From assembly GCA_002284615.2 (NCBI GenBank), contig MU069735.1, forward strand, positions 121,515 to 133,905: a stretch of 12,391 nucleotides of DNA, read 5' to 3'. Made by a program: the position numbers and the translations under genes. The stretch is from Dunaliella salina. Taxonomy: Eukaryota; Chlorophyta; Chlorophyceae; Chlamydomonadales; Dunaliellaceae. Positions 1 through 6,540 of this stretch are shown here, in pieces (position 1 is the stretch's first letter; every line of letters begins with the position of its first letter). Below the pieces are notes generated by a model, which did no database searches, had not been told where the DNA came from, and saw only the letters and a program-made list of their open reading frames with translations.

Positions 1-24
1 AGAGAGAGAGAGAGAGAGAGAGAG
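1..24. repeat. (AG)12 microsatellite
   Basis: A pure dinucleotide run begins the window and may extend beyond it. On the minus strand it reads (CT)n and lies about 17 nt past the stop codon of the minus-strand retrotransposon copy, so it may mark that element's 3' end or its insertion site. Confidence 0.97.
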
Positions 25-700
25 CGCGCCAGAAACAGATCTAATGGGGATCTGGAGCGTTGCTCGACTTGCCTCTGGATGCCCGGACTCTCCTTCTCCC
101 ATCCTCCGCGGCCGCGCGCCCAGCAAAGCCCCTGAGAGCAAAGAGCATGTCTAATGTTTTTGATAGTGGTTAATCTTTGGATGGCATGTTCTCTTAGCTT
201 GGCTGCTAGTAATTTAGCTTTTTGTGTAGTAAGGCCCAGATCTAGAAGGGGTGTAATTGTATACTCGTTGTAAATGGTACCGGCCACACCAATTAAGATG
301 ATGTGTAAAGTCGCTTTGTTATTCCTGTTTGGATTTCTTGAGCTGCGGGTTTCGAGTCTGGTTATGGTATGTGAATGTTGGGTCACTGCACGTTCTAGAG
401 TGATGGAGGGGTTTTTGTCGGGACAGAATTTAACAAGATGTATGTCCCTGTCTTGAGGAGGGAACTTGGAAGGATCAAGGTGAGTTTTGTCTGCCTGGAA
501 GAGGGCGCAGAAAGATAGCATCAGGGAGGGCTTGGTGCCGGGCAGGGGAGCCAGTACTATCAGGGAAAACCTGGGATTGCTCTTGATATGTTTTCAGGGA
601 TCTGTATGCCCTGATCCAGGAGTGTCTCGTTACTGCAGTCATCCATACCAATAAGGGATGAGCCATATCGGCCTTTACTAAGGGCTTTTACACTTAGAGA

Positions 701-710
701 CTTAGGGCTG
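701..710. repeat. Left target-site duplication of the 113-bp insertion
   Basis: The 10-mer CTTAGGGCTG is repeated exactly at 824-833. The homologous place in the plus-strand copy (about 3523-3540) carries only one related copy, as expected of an empty site. Confidence 0.85.
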
Positions 711-823
711 TTTGACAAGGGCGGAATTTGGTCCTTCTCGGGGTTTGTCCTGTCGGCGGAAACCTGCAAGCTCTTTCCTTAATGCACGCGGCCTAAGAGC
801 AAGCGTAAATCTTTCTTTTCTTT
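711..823 (+). mobile_element. 113-bp non-LTR-type insertion with 10-bp TSD, nested in the minus-strand LINE
   Basis: This segment is absent from the homologous place in the plus-strand copy and is bounded by perfect 10-bp direct repeats (701-710 and 824-833). Its last ~50 bp (about 774-823) match the 3' tails at 4454-4505 and 5934-5970: the core TTAATGCACGCGGCCT, a GCGTA, and then a pyrimidine-rich end. A conserved 3' end, TSDs and a very short body fit a heavily 5'-truncated LINE insertion or a short non-autonomous element that borrows a LINE tail. No protein is encoded. The upstream 60 bp do not obviously match the other two tails, so it may belong to a further family. I see no convincing Pol III A/B boxes. 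Confidence 0.8.
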
Positions 824-833
824 CTTAGGGCTG
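824..833. repeat. Right target-site duplication of the 113-bp insertion
   Basis: An exact second copy of CTTAGGGCTG directly follows the pyrimidine-rich 3' end of the insertion. Confidence 0.85.
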
Positions 834-1018
834 CATGGTGTCTGTTGGTGTGTCCCGCTCATTGTTGAGTTTGGACACCTGAGGAGTATGTGGTCAATGT
901 GGTCCATATCATCACATAGCGGGCATCTTCCAGAACTAGAAAAGTTGAATTTCAAAATGAACTCCTCACTGCTTACCCCCACCTTTGCAGTACATTGGGA
1001 GCCATGCCCTCAACAGCC

Positions 1019-1201
1019 CTCTACTACCCCACTCCCCCTTTCTGGGTCAGCAAGGAAATTGTCCTGCCCCGCCACTCCTGGAGCCTACAAATAATCGCTG
1101 CCTGGAACACTGCTGCAAGAACCAGATTAAATGAGAACAACTCAAACTGGCTCATAGGCTTAGCACGAGGCATACCTGAGGCAAACCGGGGCTTCGTGTG
1201 A
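1019..1201 (+). pseudogene. Fragment resembling the end of the methyltransferase-like domain of the LINE protein
   Basis: An open frame ending at TGA 1199-1201 contains LQIIAAWNTAARTRLNE followed by NWLIGLARGIPEA. This parallels LIVVWNLNAKIILDST and DWYRLLQQDIKPDA at about 2250-2345 in the longer copy: hydrophobic strand, W-N, A-(R/K), then a W-x-x-L helix ending I-P-(E/D)-A. It therefore looks like a small piece of a third, related element. It sits between the minus copy and the N-terminal domain of the plus copy, so the plus copy was probably inserted or rearranged here. Similarity is modest and the borders are uncertain. Confidence 0.4.
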
Positions 1202-1265
1202 AATACCAGCAATGACCCAGGTTTCAATCCCAGGCACCCGAGAAATTTGGAAAATTACCCGTTGA

Positions 1266-2345
1266 GCATCAAAAATCCCTCAACCAGAGGTAGTAGAAGA
1301 CCCTTTGGCCCATGATATGGACCTGGATAATCTTGTCAACCAAGGCTTTGGACGTAATCCTCAAAGCCTTTTTGACTCTTCATGGACCTCAACTACCGGT
1401 TGCGCTATTCGCAATAATGTCATCTTTGACTCCCAACCTACCAATCCCCAGACAGATATCATGTTAGCATGGCAATGTGAAATTATCATTAGAAGTGTTG
1501 ACCTCATGAAGGAAACTCTTCACTCATACACAATAGATGAGGTTGCCATGCCAGCACAAATGCCAGAGGTAACCACCTCTGAATACGCCTGTATTTACAA
1601 AGCCAATGGCAAGTGCGCTGGCATGCTCACTGTAGGCAGGCTCGTGACCCTGCTTGAAGCCTACGAAGCAGCAAAAAGAGCAGGCATCCATGCCACCATT
1701 CAGCCCCCTGTCCAGGAATCAGCAATTGAAATTATGGGTTTGCTCTTTCGCCAAAAGGCTCAACAAAGAAATCTTTTTGATTGGAGCAAAAAGGTTTTCA
1801 ATTCAAGCATGTTTATTACTCCTCCCCACATACGATCAGCCCTGCAGAAGTGATGCATGGTCTCAGTAGAGAGACATTCCAGCCCTTTTGATTTTGGTAC
1901 TACCTATGACACCTATTCCAGTACAAACTACCAAGACCAGGTCTTTGGGGCGCACACAGACGCCCTCTCTGTGCGCTACACTGGCTTCTCCTTCTGCCAA
2001 TCCCCACATGATATTGAAATATTGTTTAAATTCCTGCGCCACGCAGTGCACTCCTCCCTCCAAAGCACAGATCCAGTCGCCACCTTCATGATCCTGCCCT
2101 TCTGGGGAGGCTTCAGCTGCAACGCGTCTATGGGCTGGTTCAAACAATACCCTGATGTTGCAAAAGTGGTTGCTAAATTCCCTGCAAGAAAAATCCAATT
2201 CCAGGCACCACAACACTGGTTTGATACCATACCCAATCCTACCCCACCTTCCTATCCTATGCAACTCATTGTTGTGTGGAACCTTAATGCAAAAATAATA
2301 CTAGATAGCACAAAGACTGGTACCGGCTCCTCCAACAAGATATAA
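1266..2345 (+). pseudogene. LINE protein N-terminal domain and methyltransferase-like domain
   Basis: The frame is open from 1266 to 2345 except for one in-frame TGA at 1851-1853, so the two long frames here are one protein. The first part (to about 1850) has no function I can name; its best-conserved-looking stretch is around DEVAMPAQMPEVTTSEY. The second part contains SPFDF, FGAHTDALS, RYTGFSFCQSPHD, an alpha-helical stretch, ATFMILPFW and later QLIVVWN. This order (aromatic/acidic motif, helix, hydrophobic strand ending in a W, late strand) resembles the PCIF1-like Rossmann methyltransferase fold. There, NPPF precedes a helix and a FVV-hydrophobic-P-E/x-W strand. Here the motif reads C-Q-S-P-H, so catalysis would be doubtful. 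The frame shifts near 2310-2320 into the RNase H part. LINE protein is the confident call; the fold is tentative. Confidence 0.6.
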
Positions 2346-3357
2346 AGCCAGATGCTTCAGAAGTGTGTTGGCTACCCATAGATCCTCCAAATCCTGCCGT
2401 GCCACTGCAAACACACCAACACCTTGCATCAAACACTTGGAAGCAGACATTCCAATCACTCCCCCCTGACATTCATTGCTGCTCGCACAAGTGCCCTCAG
2501 GCAAGGACGGCCTTCATCCCTGACAACTACAAAAAGATGTCCACACTTAAAGTCAAGGACTGGAGGGATATCACCTACACTGATGGCAGTGTGATTAAAC
2601 ACAAAGATGACAACTCCCCACCACTTTCTGGCTCAGGTGTTTACAAACCGGGAAGGGACGCAGCTCCACCCTCCCAACACTTGCAACTGCACATAAAACC
2701 CAATGGCCATGGGCCTACTAATACCATCACTAGAGCAGAACTCGTGGGTATCCTTGTGGCATTCCAACACGAGCAAACTAAAATTGCCACTGATAGTGCA
2801 TCCTGCCTCTTTCAAATTTCTGATCAAACCCTTCGTCCCATGCGCACGTGGTATCACCTACATGCAGATCTCTAGAGCTCATCCATGCAATATCAACCAT
2901 ATTAAAACACTCCCCTCACTCTATCCGTTTTTATAAAGTCAAAACCCACTCTGGCATCATAGGCAATGAGGGGGCCGACGCTTGCGCTCGCACTGCAGCC
3001 CTCTCTCACACCATAGACATTGCACTTCCAGATGCCAGGGACCCTTTCCACAATTTTTATTGGCTCTCACTGAAGACCTCTTGAACACAAAATGATGGCA
3101 TGCATCGCTCCCACACTTTCCCGATACACTATCTCACCAACCTGAGCGACAAACTTCAAACACACATGCACAACAAACACAAACTTGGATCTGTTAACAC
3201 CTCTGGCTACCACTACCAGAGATGGCAGAAGCTTAGCGATGCCACACCACCCATCACAAATGCGAACACTGAAGCTCACAACCCTGTATCTCAACTTGCA
3301 AACAAGGAGATTAGCAACTCCTTCCGGAAAAGTCCAAAGATTACCCTAAACAAATAA
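2315..3357 (+). pseudogene. RNase H domain of the LINE protein (frameshifted)
   Basis: RNase H type I removes the RNA strand after reverse transcription. All four acidic residues are visible. D is in YTDGS (codon 2582-2584), E in RAEL (2738-2740) and D in ATDSAS (2792-2794). After a frameshift at about 2860-2880, D is in GNEGADACA (2977-2979), with the usual nearby histidine in KTHSG (2947-2949). The frame before the shift begins at about 2315 as DWYRLLQQDIKPDA, directly continuing the upstream domain. After the shift the frame runs to a TGA at 3082-3084 and then, in the same frame, on to a TAA at 3355-3357. That second stretch (from HRSHTFPIHYLTNLSD) is the linker between RNase H and the zinc knuckle. 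The match to RNase H is strong; the gene is non-functional. Confidence 0.85.
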
Positions 3358-3568
3358 ATCTTATGAAGTATCGAACGGATACACTGTACACACAGAGTCA
3401 TGCCTCCAACTTCAACTTTTCCAGTTCTGATAGATGCCTACTCTGTGCTAATACAGGCAATATTTATCACGTTCTGCTTAGGTGCACCAACCCAACAATG
3501 AGTGGGATGCACACTAACAGACACAATGCGACCCTTAATCTCTGTGTAGAAGCCCTCAGTAGATGCCG

Positions 3569-3666
3569 ATATGGCCATATCATGACTGCCTAAATATGGC
3601 CATTTCATGACTGCCTAAATATGGCCATATCATGACTGCCTCAGTAAAGGCCTATATGGCCATATC
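3569..3666 (+). repeat. 25-bp tandem repeats with a related spacer inside the LINE
   Basis: Units begin with ATATGGCCATATCATGACTG at 3569, 3594 and 3619; the second unit has a single T change. A fourth partial unit begins at 3654 after a 13-bp TCAGTAAAGGCCT spacer that itself resembles the LINE sequence just upstream (3555-3568). The block is absent from the minus-strand copy, so it arose after the copies diverged. Confidence 0.9.
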
Positions 3667-3740
3667 ATGATTGCAGCCGTCCATGCTAATGAGGGATGAG
3701 CCATGGCTCATCCCTCATTAGCATGGACGGCTGCAATCAT
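3667..3740. repeat. Perfect 74-bp palindrome, centre 3703/3704
   Basis: Positions 3667-3703 are the exact reverse complement of 3704-3740, with no spacer and no mismatch; the centre is GAGCCATGGCTC. Only the right arm is genuine LINE coding sequence (GSSLISMDGCN, shared with the minus-strand copy). The left arm is a foldback copy of it. In single strands it would form a 37-bp cruciform. Confidence 0.97.
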
Positions 3741-4366
3741 AATGGACTTCTGGATCAAGGCATTCAAGTCCCTGAAAATATCTCTCGGGCTATTCCAGAC
3801 TGGGTTTTCCCAAATGGCAATGCCTCACCTGCACGGCACCAAAGCCGCCCTGATGCTCTCTTTGTGCGCCCTATCCCAGGCAGCCAAGCCCACCTTGATC
3901 CTTCCAAGATCCCCCCACAAGATAGGGACATCCACCTCGTCGAACTTAAATTCTGCCCTGACACAAATCCCTTCATCACTTCAGAACTTGCGCAGGCTCA
4001 ACAATCCCACATCATAAGCAGACTTAAAACACACAGCTTCAGGAACCCAAACAGGAATAACAAAGTGACCTTGCACATCATTTTAATTGGTGTGGGTGGC
4101 ACAATTTACAATGATTATACAGCTACACCTCTTATAAATCTGGGCCTGACCAAACAAAAAGCTACTTGATTTAGTAAATCGCTAGCATCCCAGCTAGGGA
4201 CCATGCCATCCAAAGATTATCCACCATCATCAACACTAGACATGCATTTTGCTTTCAGGGGGCATCTGGGAGGGGGTTTGCTGGGCACGCAGAGGCGGCT
4301 GAGGATGGAAGAATGAGAATCGGAGCGTTCAGGGGCTTGGCGAGCAATCCTCCGGATCCCCATTAG

Positions 4367-4505
4367 TTTAATCTCTTGCTCTGTTGATAGGCTAGTTTTA
4401 TCTAGTTTAGGCAGAGGGCCCCCTGGTGAGGCCTCTAACTTTTGTTAGGGGTTCTTCCCTTAATGCACGCGGCCTTTGGCTTGCGTAGACTTCTCTTTTC
4501 TTTTC
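4367..4505 (+). other. 3' untranslated tail of the plus-strand LINE (tail B)
   Basis: The tail follows the TAG at 4364-4366. It contains CTGGTGAGGCCTCT (4423-4436), a TTAGGG...CCCT hairpin (4445-4460) and a second hairpin at 4467-4486. In that one, ACGC pairs with GCGT, a 1x2 internal loop follows, and GCC pairs with GGC around a TTT loop. It ends pyrimidine-rich (CTTCTCTTTTCTTTTCTG). The same layout recurs at 5889-5975, and its terminal part recurs at 774-823. In LINEs a 3' hairpin is typically the site recognised by the element's reverse transcriptase; that role is inferred here. Confidence 0.7.
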
Positions 4506-4511
4506 TGTATC

Positions 4512-4730
4512 CCTGAAACTGCCATTCATAGCCAACAACTCTACCCACCACTCAACTCATCTAGCCCTAATGTGGTCCGTAGAGTCCACAACTGGAGGGA
4601 GTGGGCATAGACGGATGGGAGCTGCCAAACACACCACAGAAAACAGGTGGTAGGTGCAGGTGTGTACCACCCTGCCAGCAATATCTCCATTTATGTGAAT
4701 CCAGATGGAGCAGGAACCACCAAAAACATT
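4512..4730 (+). pseudogene. Orphan RNase H N-terminal fragment from another LINE copy
   Basis: Read in the frame starting at CCT 4512, this gives 73 codons with one TAG (4608-4610). That stop stands where RNase H has the tyrosine of YTDGS: WREWA-stop-TDGSC, then GAGVYHP and VNPDGAGTTKNI. It parallels WRDITYTDGS, GSGVYKP and IKPNGHGPTNTI in the longer copy. Similarity ends just before the expected RAEL motif, so the fragment is cut there. It lies a few bases after the 3' tail of the plus-strand LINE and comes from a different, diverged element. At 4731-4870 follows AT-rich sequence with a short GT run and no gene. Confidence 0.75.
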
Positions 4731-4887
4731 CCTTCCTATTTGGCACTGCGTATGTGCACGTATTTAAAAATAATAACTTTTATTATGTGTGTGTAAGTGG
4801 CGCGTATGTTTGAATTAATTATTTTTTTAAGAGGGTGCGTATTGGTCACATGCGGGTACGGTAAGACCTTCTGGTGAGGCCTCTCTG

Positions 4888-5868
4888 TGGCTTGGGAAGA
4901 CGTATGTGGTTCCGGCTGGACTGTATGCAGGGCAGGTGTGGGGAACTGAGTACATTAAAGAGGGCAAGGAGTTTGCGAGTGACCTGCAAGTGCGGCACAT
5001 GAGTTATCTAAAAAGCACGCTGGGTGTCAAACGTACCACTCCAAACTGGGCTGTTTTGCGGGAGTGTGGTCATGAGCCGCTCCAGTTTTATTGGTTCAGA
5101 TCTGTTGTTAAGATGTATAATAGCATGCTCAGGTCCAATAGCGAGACGCTGAGAAGCGTGCTGAAAGCGGATCTGAACATTCATTCTCGTGAGCCTTCTT
5201 GCTGGACTGCTCAAGTTTTAGATGCCTTTCAAGGATTGCGGCGCTGTGATTCCTTTGTTGAAGCTGTGCGGCAGGGTACACCTATTTCTATTCAAGAGTT
5301 CACTGCTGACCTAAGGCACAGGTTGCGGGCAGTGTGGAGAGATGTTGAGGGAGTAAACCCTCGGGAGACTTACAGTAAATTGGCAACCTATCAAACTTTG
5401 TTTGCAGTGCCTTTTGACCACAATGTGCGTGCCCCAGCCCGCTTACCGAGACACATGCATTTGGATCTGTCTCAACATGTCGTAAGGAATGTTAGCCGTT
5501 TCAGACTTAGGGCACACAGGTTGAAGGTGGAGACAGCGGCTTGGGATTCTCGAACCTCTCTCGTGTGTGATTGCTGCTCTAGTGCTGAGATTCAGGATGA
5601 AGTCCATGCCCTTTTGACGTGCAGAAACGCAGCTGTTTGTGATTTGAGGAGAAAGTATGCTTACCTGTTCAACTGCTTCTCAGGTGTTTTTTCAATGGAA
5701 CAACCTTATTTACAGCAAGTTAGTGTCCAGGGTGTGCAGGATTTCCTCTTGCAACACAACAACAAGCTTTATTTGTTTATTTCTGAGCTTATGGATATTA
5801 TGTTGGCTGGCGAGGACCAGTCACAGGCTGATCAGTCGAACAATCTGGCTGAAGGTCCCCAAATGTAA
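4888..5868 (+). pseudogene. C-terminal region of a LINE reverse-transcriptase polyprotein (5'-truncated, frame open)
   Basis: This is about 327 codons without interruption to a TAA at 5866-5868. The start of the protein is missing; the first possible initiator, GTG at 4906, is not a real start. The opening PAGLYAGQVWGTEY, then LKSTLGVKRTTPNWAVLRE and PLQFYWFRSVVKMYNSM, is the region that follows the reverse transcriptase domain in chlorophyte LINE proteins. Near the C-terminus is a zinc knuckle C-X2-C-X9-H-X4-C (VCDCCSSAEIQDEVHALLTC). The catalytic RT and any endonuclease are absent, so the product would be inactive. The clean frame suggests a younger insertion than the first family. Confidence 0.85.
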
Positions 5869-5889
5869 ATCTAAATCTAAATCTAAATC
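5866..5889 (+). repeat. (TAAATC)4 hexanucleotide repeat at the LINE stop codon
   Basis: There are four exact TAAATC units, the first of which supplies the stop codon. TGTAA, the usual chlorophyte poly(A) signal, overlaps at 5864-5868. Confidence 0.9.
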
Positions 5890-5975
5890 TGGTGAGGCCT
5901 TTACGAGCTTGCTAGCTTGTTAGTCAGGGAACCTTCCCTGAATGCACGCGGCCTCCGGCTTGCGCAGACCTTTAT
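5889..5975 (+). other. 3' untranslated tail of the second LINE (tail C)
   Basis: The tail starts CTGGTGAGGCCT (5889-5900). It contains the palindrome TCAGGGAACCTTCCCTGA (5924-5941) and then the shared core AATGCACGCGGCC. The hairpin at 5947-5964 pairs CGC with GCG and GCC with GGC, with a TCC loop and the same G/TT internal loop as tail B. This order matches 4423-4490, although the two coding regions belong to different families. Confidence 0.75.
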
Positions 5976-6540
5976 TTACAAGCCGCTGCCAGTACCAAAG
6001 AAACAAGGCCCTCAGTAGCACAGCACAGCGGCGGGCTTGGCTCTAAAGAGAGTTCCGGGGGGTTCGCGTGCTGGGAGTTTGTGAGCACAGATGGACCCTG
6101 TAATTATTATAAAAGCCCTCTGTAACCTCACAAGCGCCACAGCAAATGTAACACTTGACCCCGGTTGCACCTCGTGTACCTATAATCTAAAAGAAATACA
6201 TATCAATATTTCAATGAAGCATTGAATATAATGCAAAAGCACCATCGCCGTGAGCCCGGACGTAGCGAGAGCAGCTAAGAATCAGCAAGGCCAAAAGAAC
6301 AGTGTTTCCATCATCAGGACACAGAGTTGTATAGCCGATGGGCCTGTGTCCTGAAGCACTTGGCAAGGCATGAACACTTGCTGAGGCACTAGAAGACTCC
6401 AAAGCATCAGCGGCTTGTCACCCTCTAGTTTCCTTTTCTTAGGAATTCCAAATCAGGATCGGAATCCTGATGTTTTCGCCTGAGGTTCAGCCAAACTTTC
6501 AGTCCTACATCGGGCCTTGACTCAGATTCCCACAATTAAA
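5976..6540. other. Non-coding stretch, no gene recognised
   Basis: No long frame or recognisable protein is present. Two clean hairpins are visible. TCAGGACACAG (6314-6324) pairs with CTGTGTCCTGA (6344-6354). ATCAGGAT (6452-6459) pairs with ATCCTGAT (6464-6471) around a 4-nt loop. The section around 6180-6240 is AT-rich. It may be intergenic, or the flank of a gene outside the elements. Confidence 0.5.

Larger units (their letters stand above)
41..1005 (-). pseudogene. Zinc knuckle plus restriction-like endonuclease C-terminus of a LINE protein (broken)
   Basis: Read on the minus strand from about 1005 down to a TAG at 43-41, this encodes the C-terminal part of a retrotransposon protein. First comes a zinc knuckle of pattern C-X2-C-X7-H-X4-C (CPLC..H..C). 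Then comes the region corresponding to the endonuclease of the plus-strand copy, including a PD dipeptide and the conserved ILIGVAGTIYN segment. The frame is broken by several shifts and by the 113-bp insertion. Compared with the plus copy, a 6-bp in-frame deletion around 434-438 turns HLVELKFC into HLVKFC. It therefore removes the acidic residue expected to be catalytic in a PD-(D/E)XK nuclease. The R of the RPD motif is also L here. The copy is dead. The endonuclease assignment rests on motifs seen by eye. Confidence 0.7.
25..1010 (-). mobile_element. Decayed non-LTR retrotransposon, 3' part, minus-strand copy
   Basis: The reverse complement of this stretch aligns over most of its length with 3363-4366 on the plus strand, both as DNA and as protein. 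The zinc knuckle, the phrase LLDQGIQ(I/V)PENISRAIP and the C-terminal phrase LHIILIGV(A/G)GTIYN occur in both copies. The element points left, with its 3' end near base 25-40, and is 5'-truncated at about 1005-1020, where homology fades. It lacks the 3' tail present in the plus copy and runs into an (AG)n tract instead. It is interrupted by a 113-bp plus-strand insertion at 711-823. The outer borders are approximate. Confidence 0.8.
3363..4366 (+). pseudogene. Zinc knuckle and restriction-like endonuclease C-terminus of the LINE protein
   Basis: The frame opens at about 3363 with MKYRTDTLY and has a zinc knuckle C-X2-C-X7-H-X4-C (CLLC..H..C, about 3430-3483). It is interrupted by a 132-bp insert (3573-3704) whose length keeps the frame but adds stops. 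It then continues from GSSLISMDGCN. Next come RPD (3846-3854) and, about 30 codons on, VELKFC (E at 3942-3944, K at 3948-3950): the PD-X(n)-(D/E)-X-K pattern of restriction-like nucleases, which nick the target DNA in R2-type LINEs. The segment ILIGVGGTIYN follows. The frame stops at 4167-4169. One more shift carries homology with the minus copy through HAIQRLSTI to DPH and a TAG at 4364-4366. The catalytic triad appears intact in this copy, but the frame is not. Confidence 0.75.
1266..4505 (+). mobile_element. Decayed non-LTR retrotransposon with RNase H and restriction-like endonuclease, plus-strand copy
   Basis: One colinear, broken protein runs from about 1266 to a TAG at 4364-4366. An untranslated tail then ends in conserved hairpins and a pyrimidine-rich stretch near 4505. 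Domain order is: N-terminal domain, methyltransferase-like domain, RNase H, C-C-H-C zinc knuckle, PD...ELK nuclease-like C-terminus. A zinc knuckle followed by RPD and an acidic residue is the layout of the restriction-like endonuclease at the C-terminus of R2/Dualen-type LINEs. No reverse transcriptase is present, so it is 5'-truncated, or its RT lay in an upstream ORF. There are at least four frameshifts, three in-frame stops and one 132-bp insertion. The copy is inactive. Confidence 0.8.
4871..5975 (+). mobile_element. 5'-truncated LINE of a second family
   Basis: This is one long undamaged frame of C-terminal retrotransposon protein followed by a structured 3' tail. Its protein does not resemble that of the first family: there is no RNase H in view, and the zinc knuckle surroundings differ. 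Even so, the 3' tail is shared. The 5' side is truncated at about 4871-4888, where coding similarity to post-RT sequence begins (WLGKTYVVPAGLYAG). The 14-mer CTGGTGAGGCCTCT at 4871-4884 is a tail motif and suggests a chimeric junction. AGACCTT occurs at 4864-4870 and again at 5966-5972. It overlaps the conserved tail, so I do not claim a TSD. Confidence 0.8.

Noticed and set aside
1863..2264. A 133-codon minus-strand frame opposite the MTase-like domain
   Set aside because: It is a shadow of the plus-strand LINE coding sequence, and the protein similarity lies on the plus strand.
4864..5972. AGACCTT direct repeats flanking the second LINE as a TSD
   Set aside because: The right copy overlaps the conserved end of the 3' tail (GCAGACC), so the 7-bp match may be chance.
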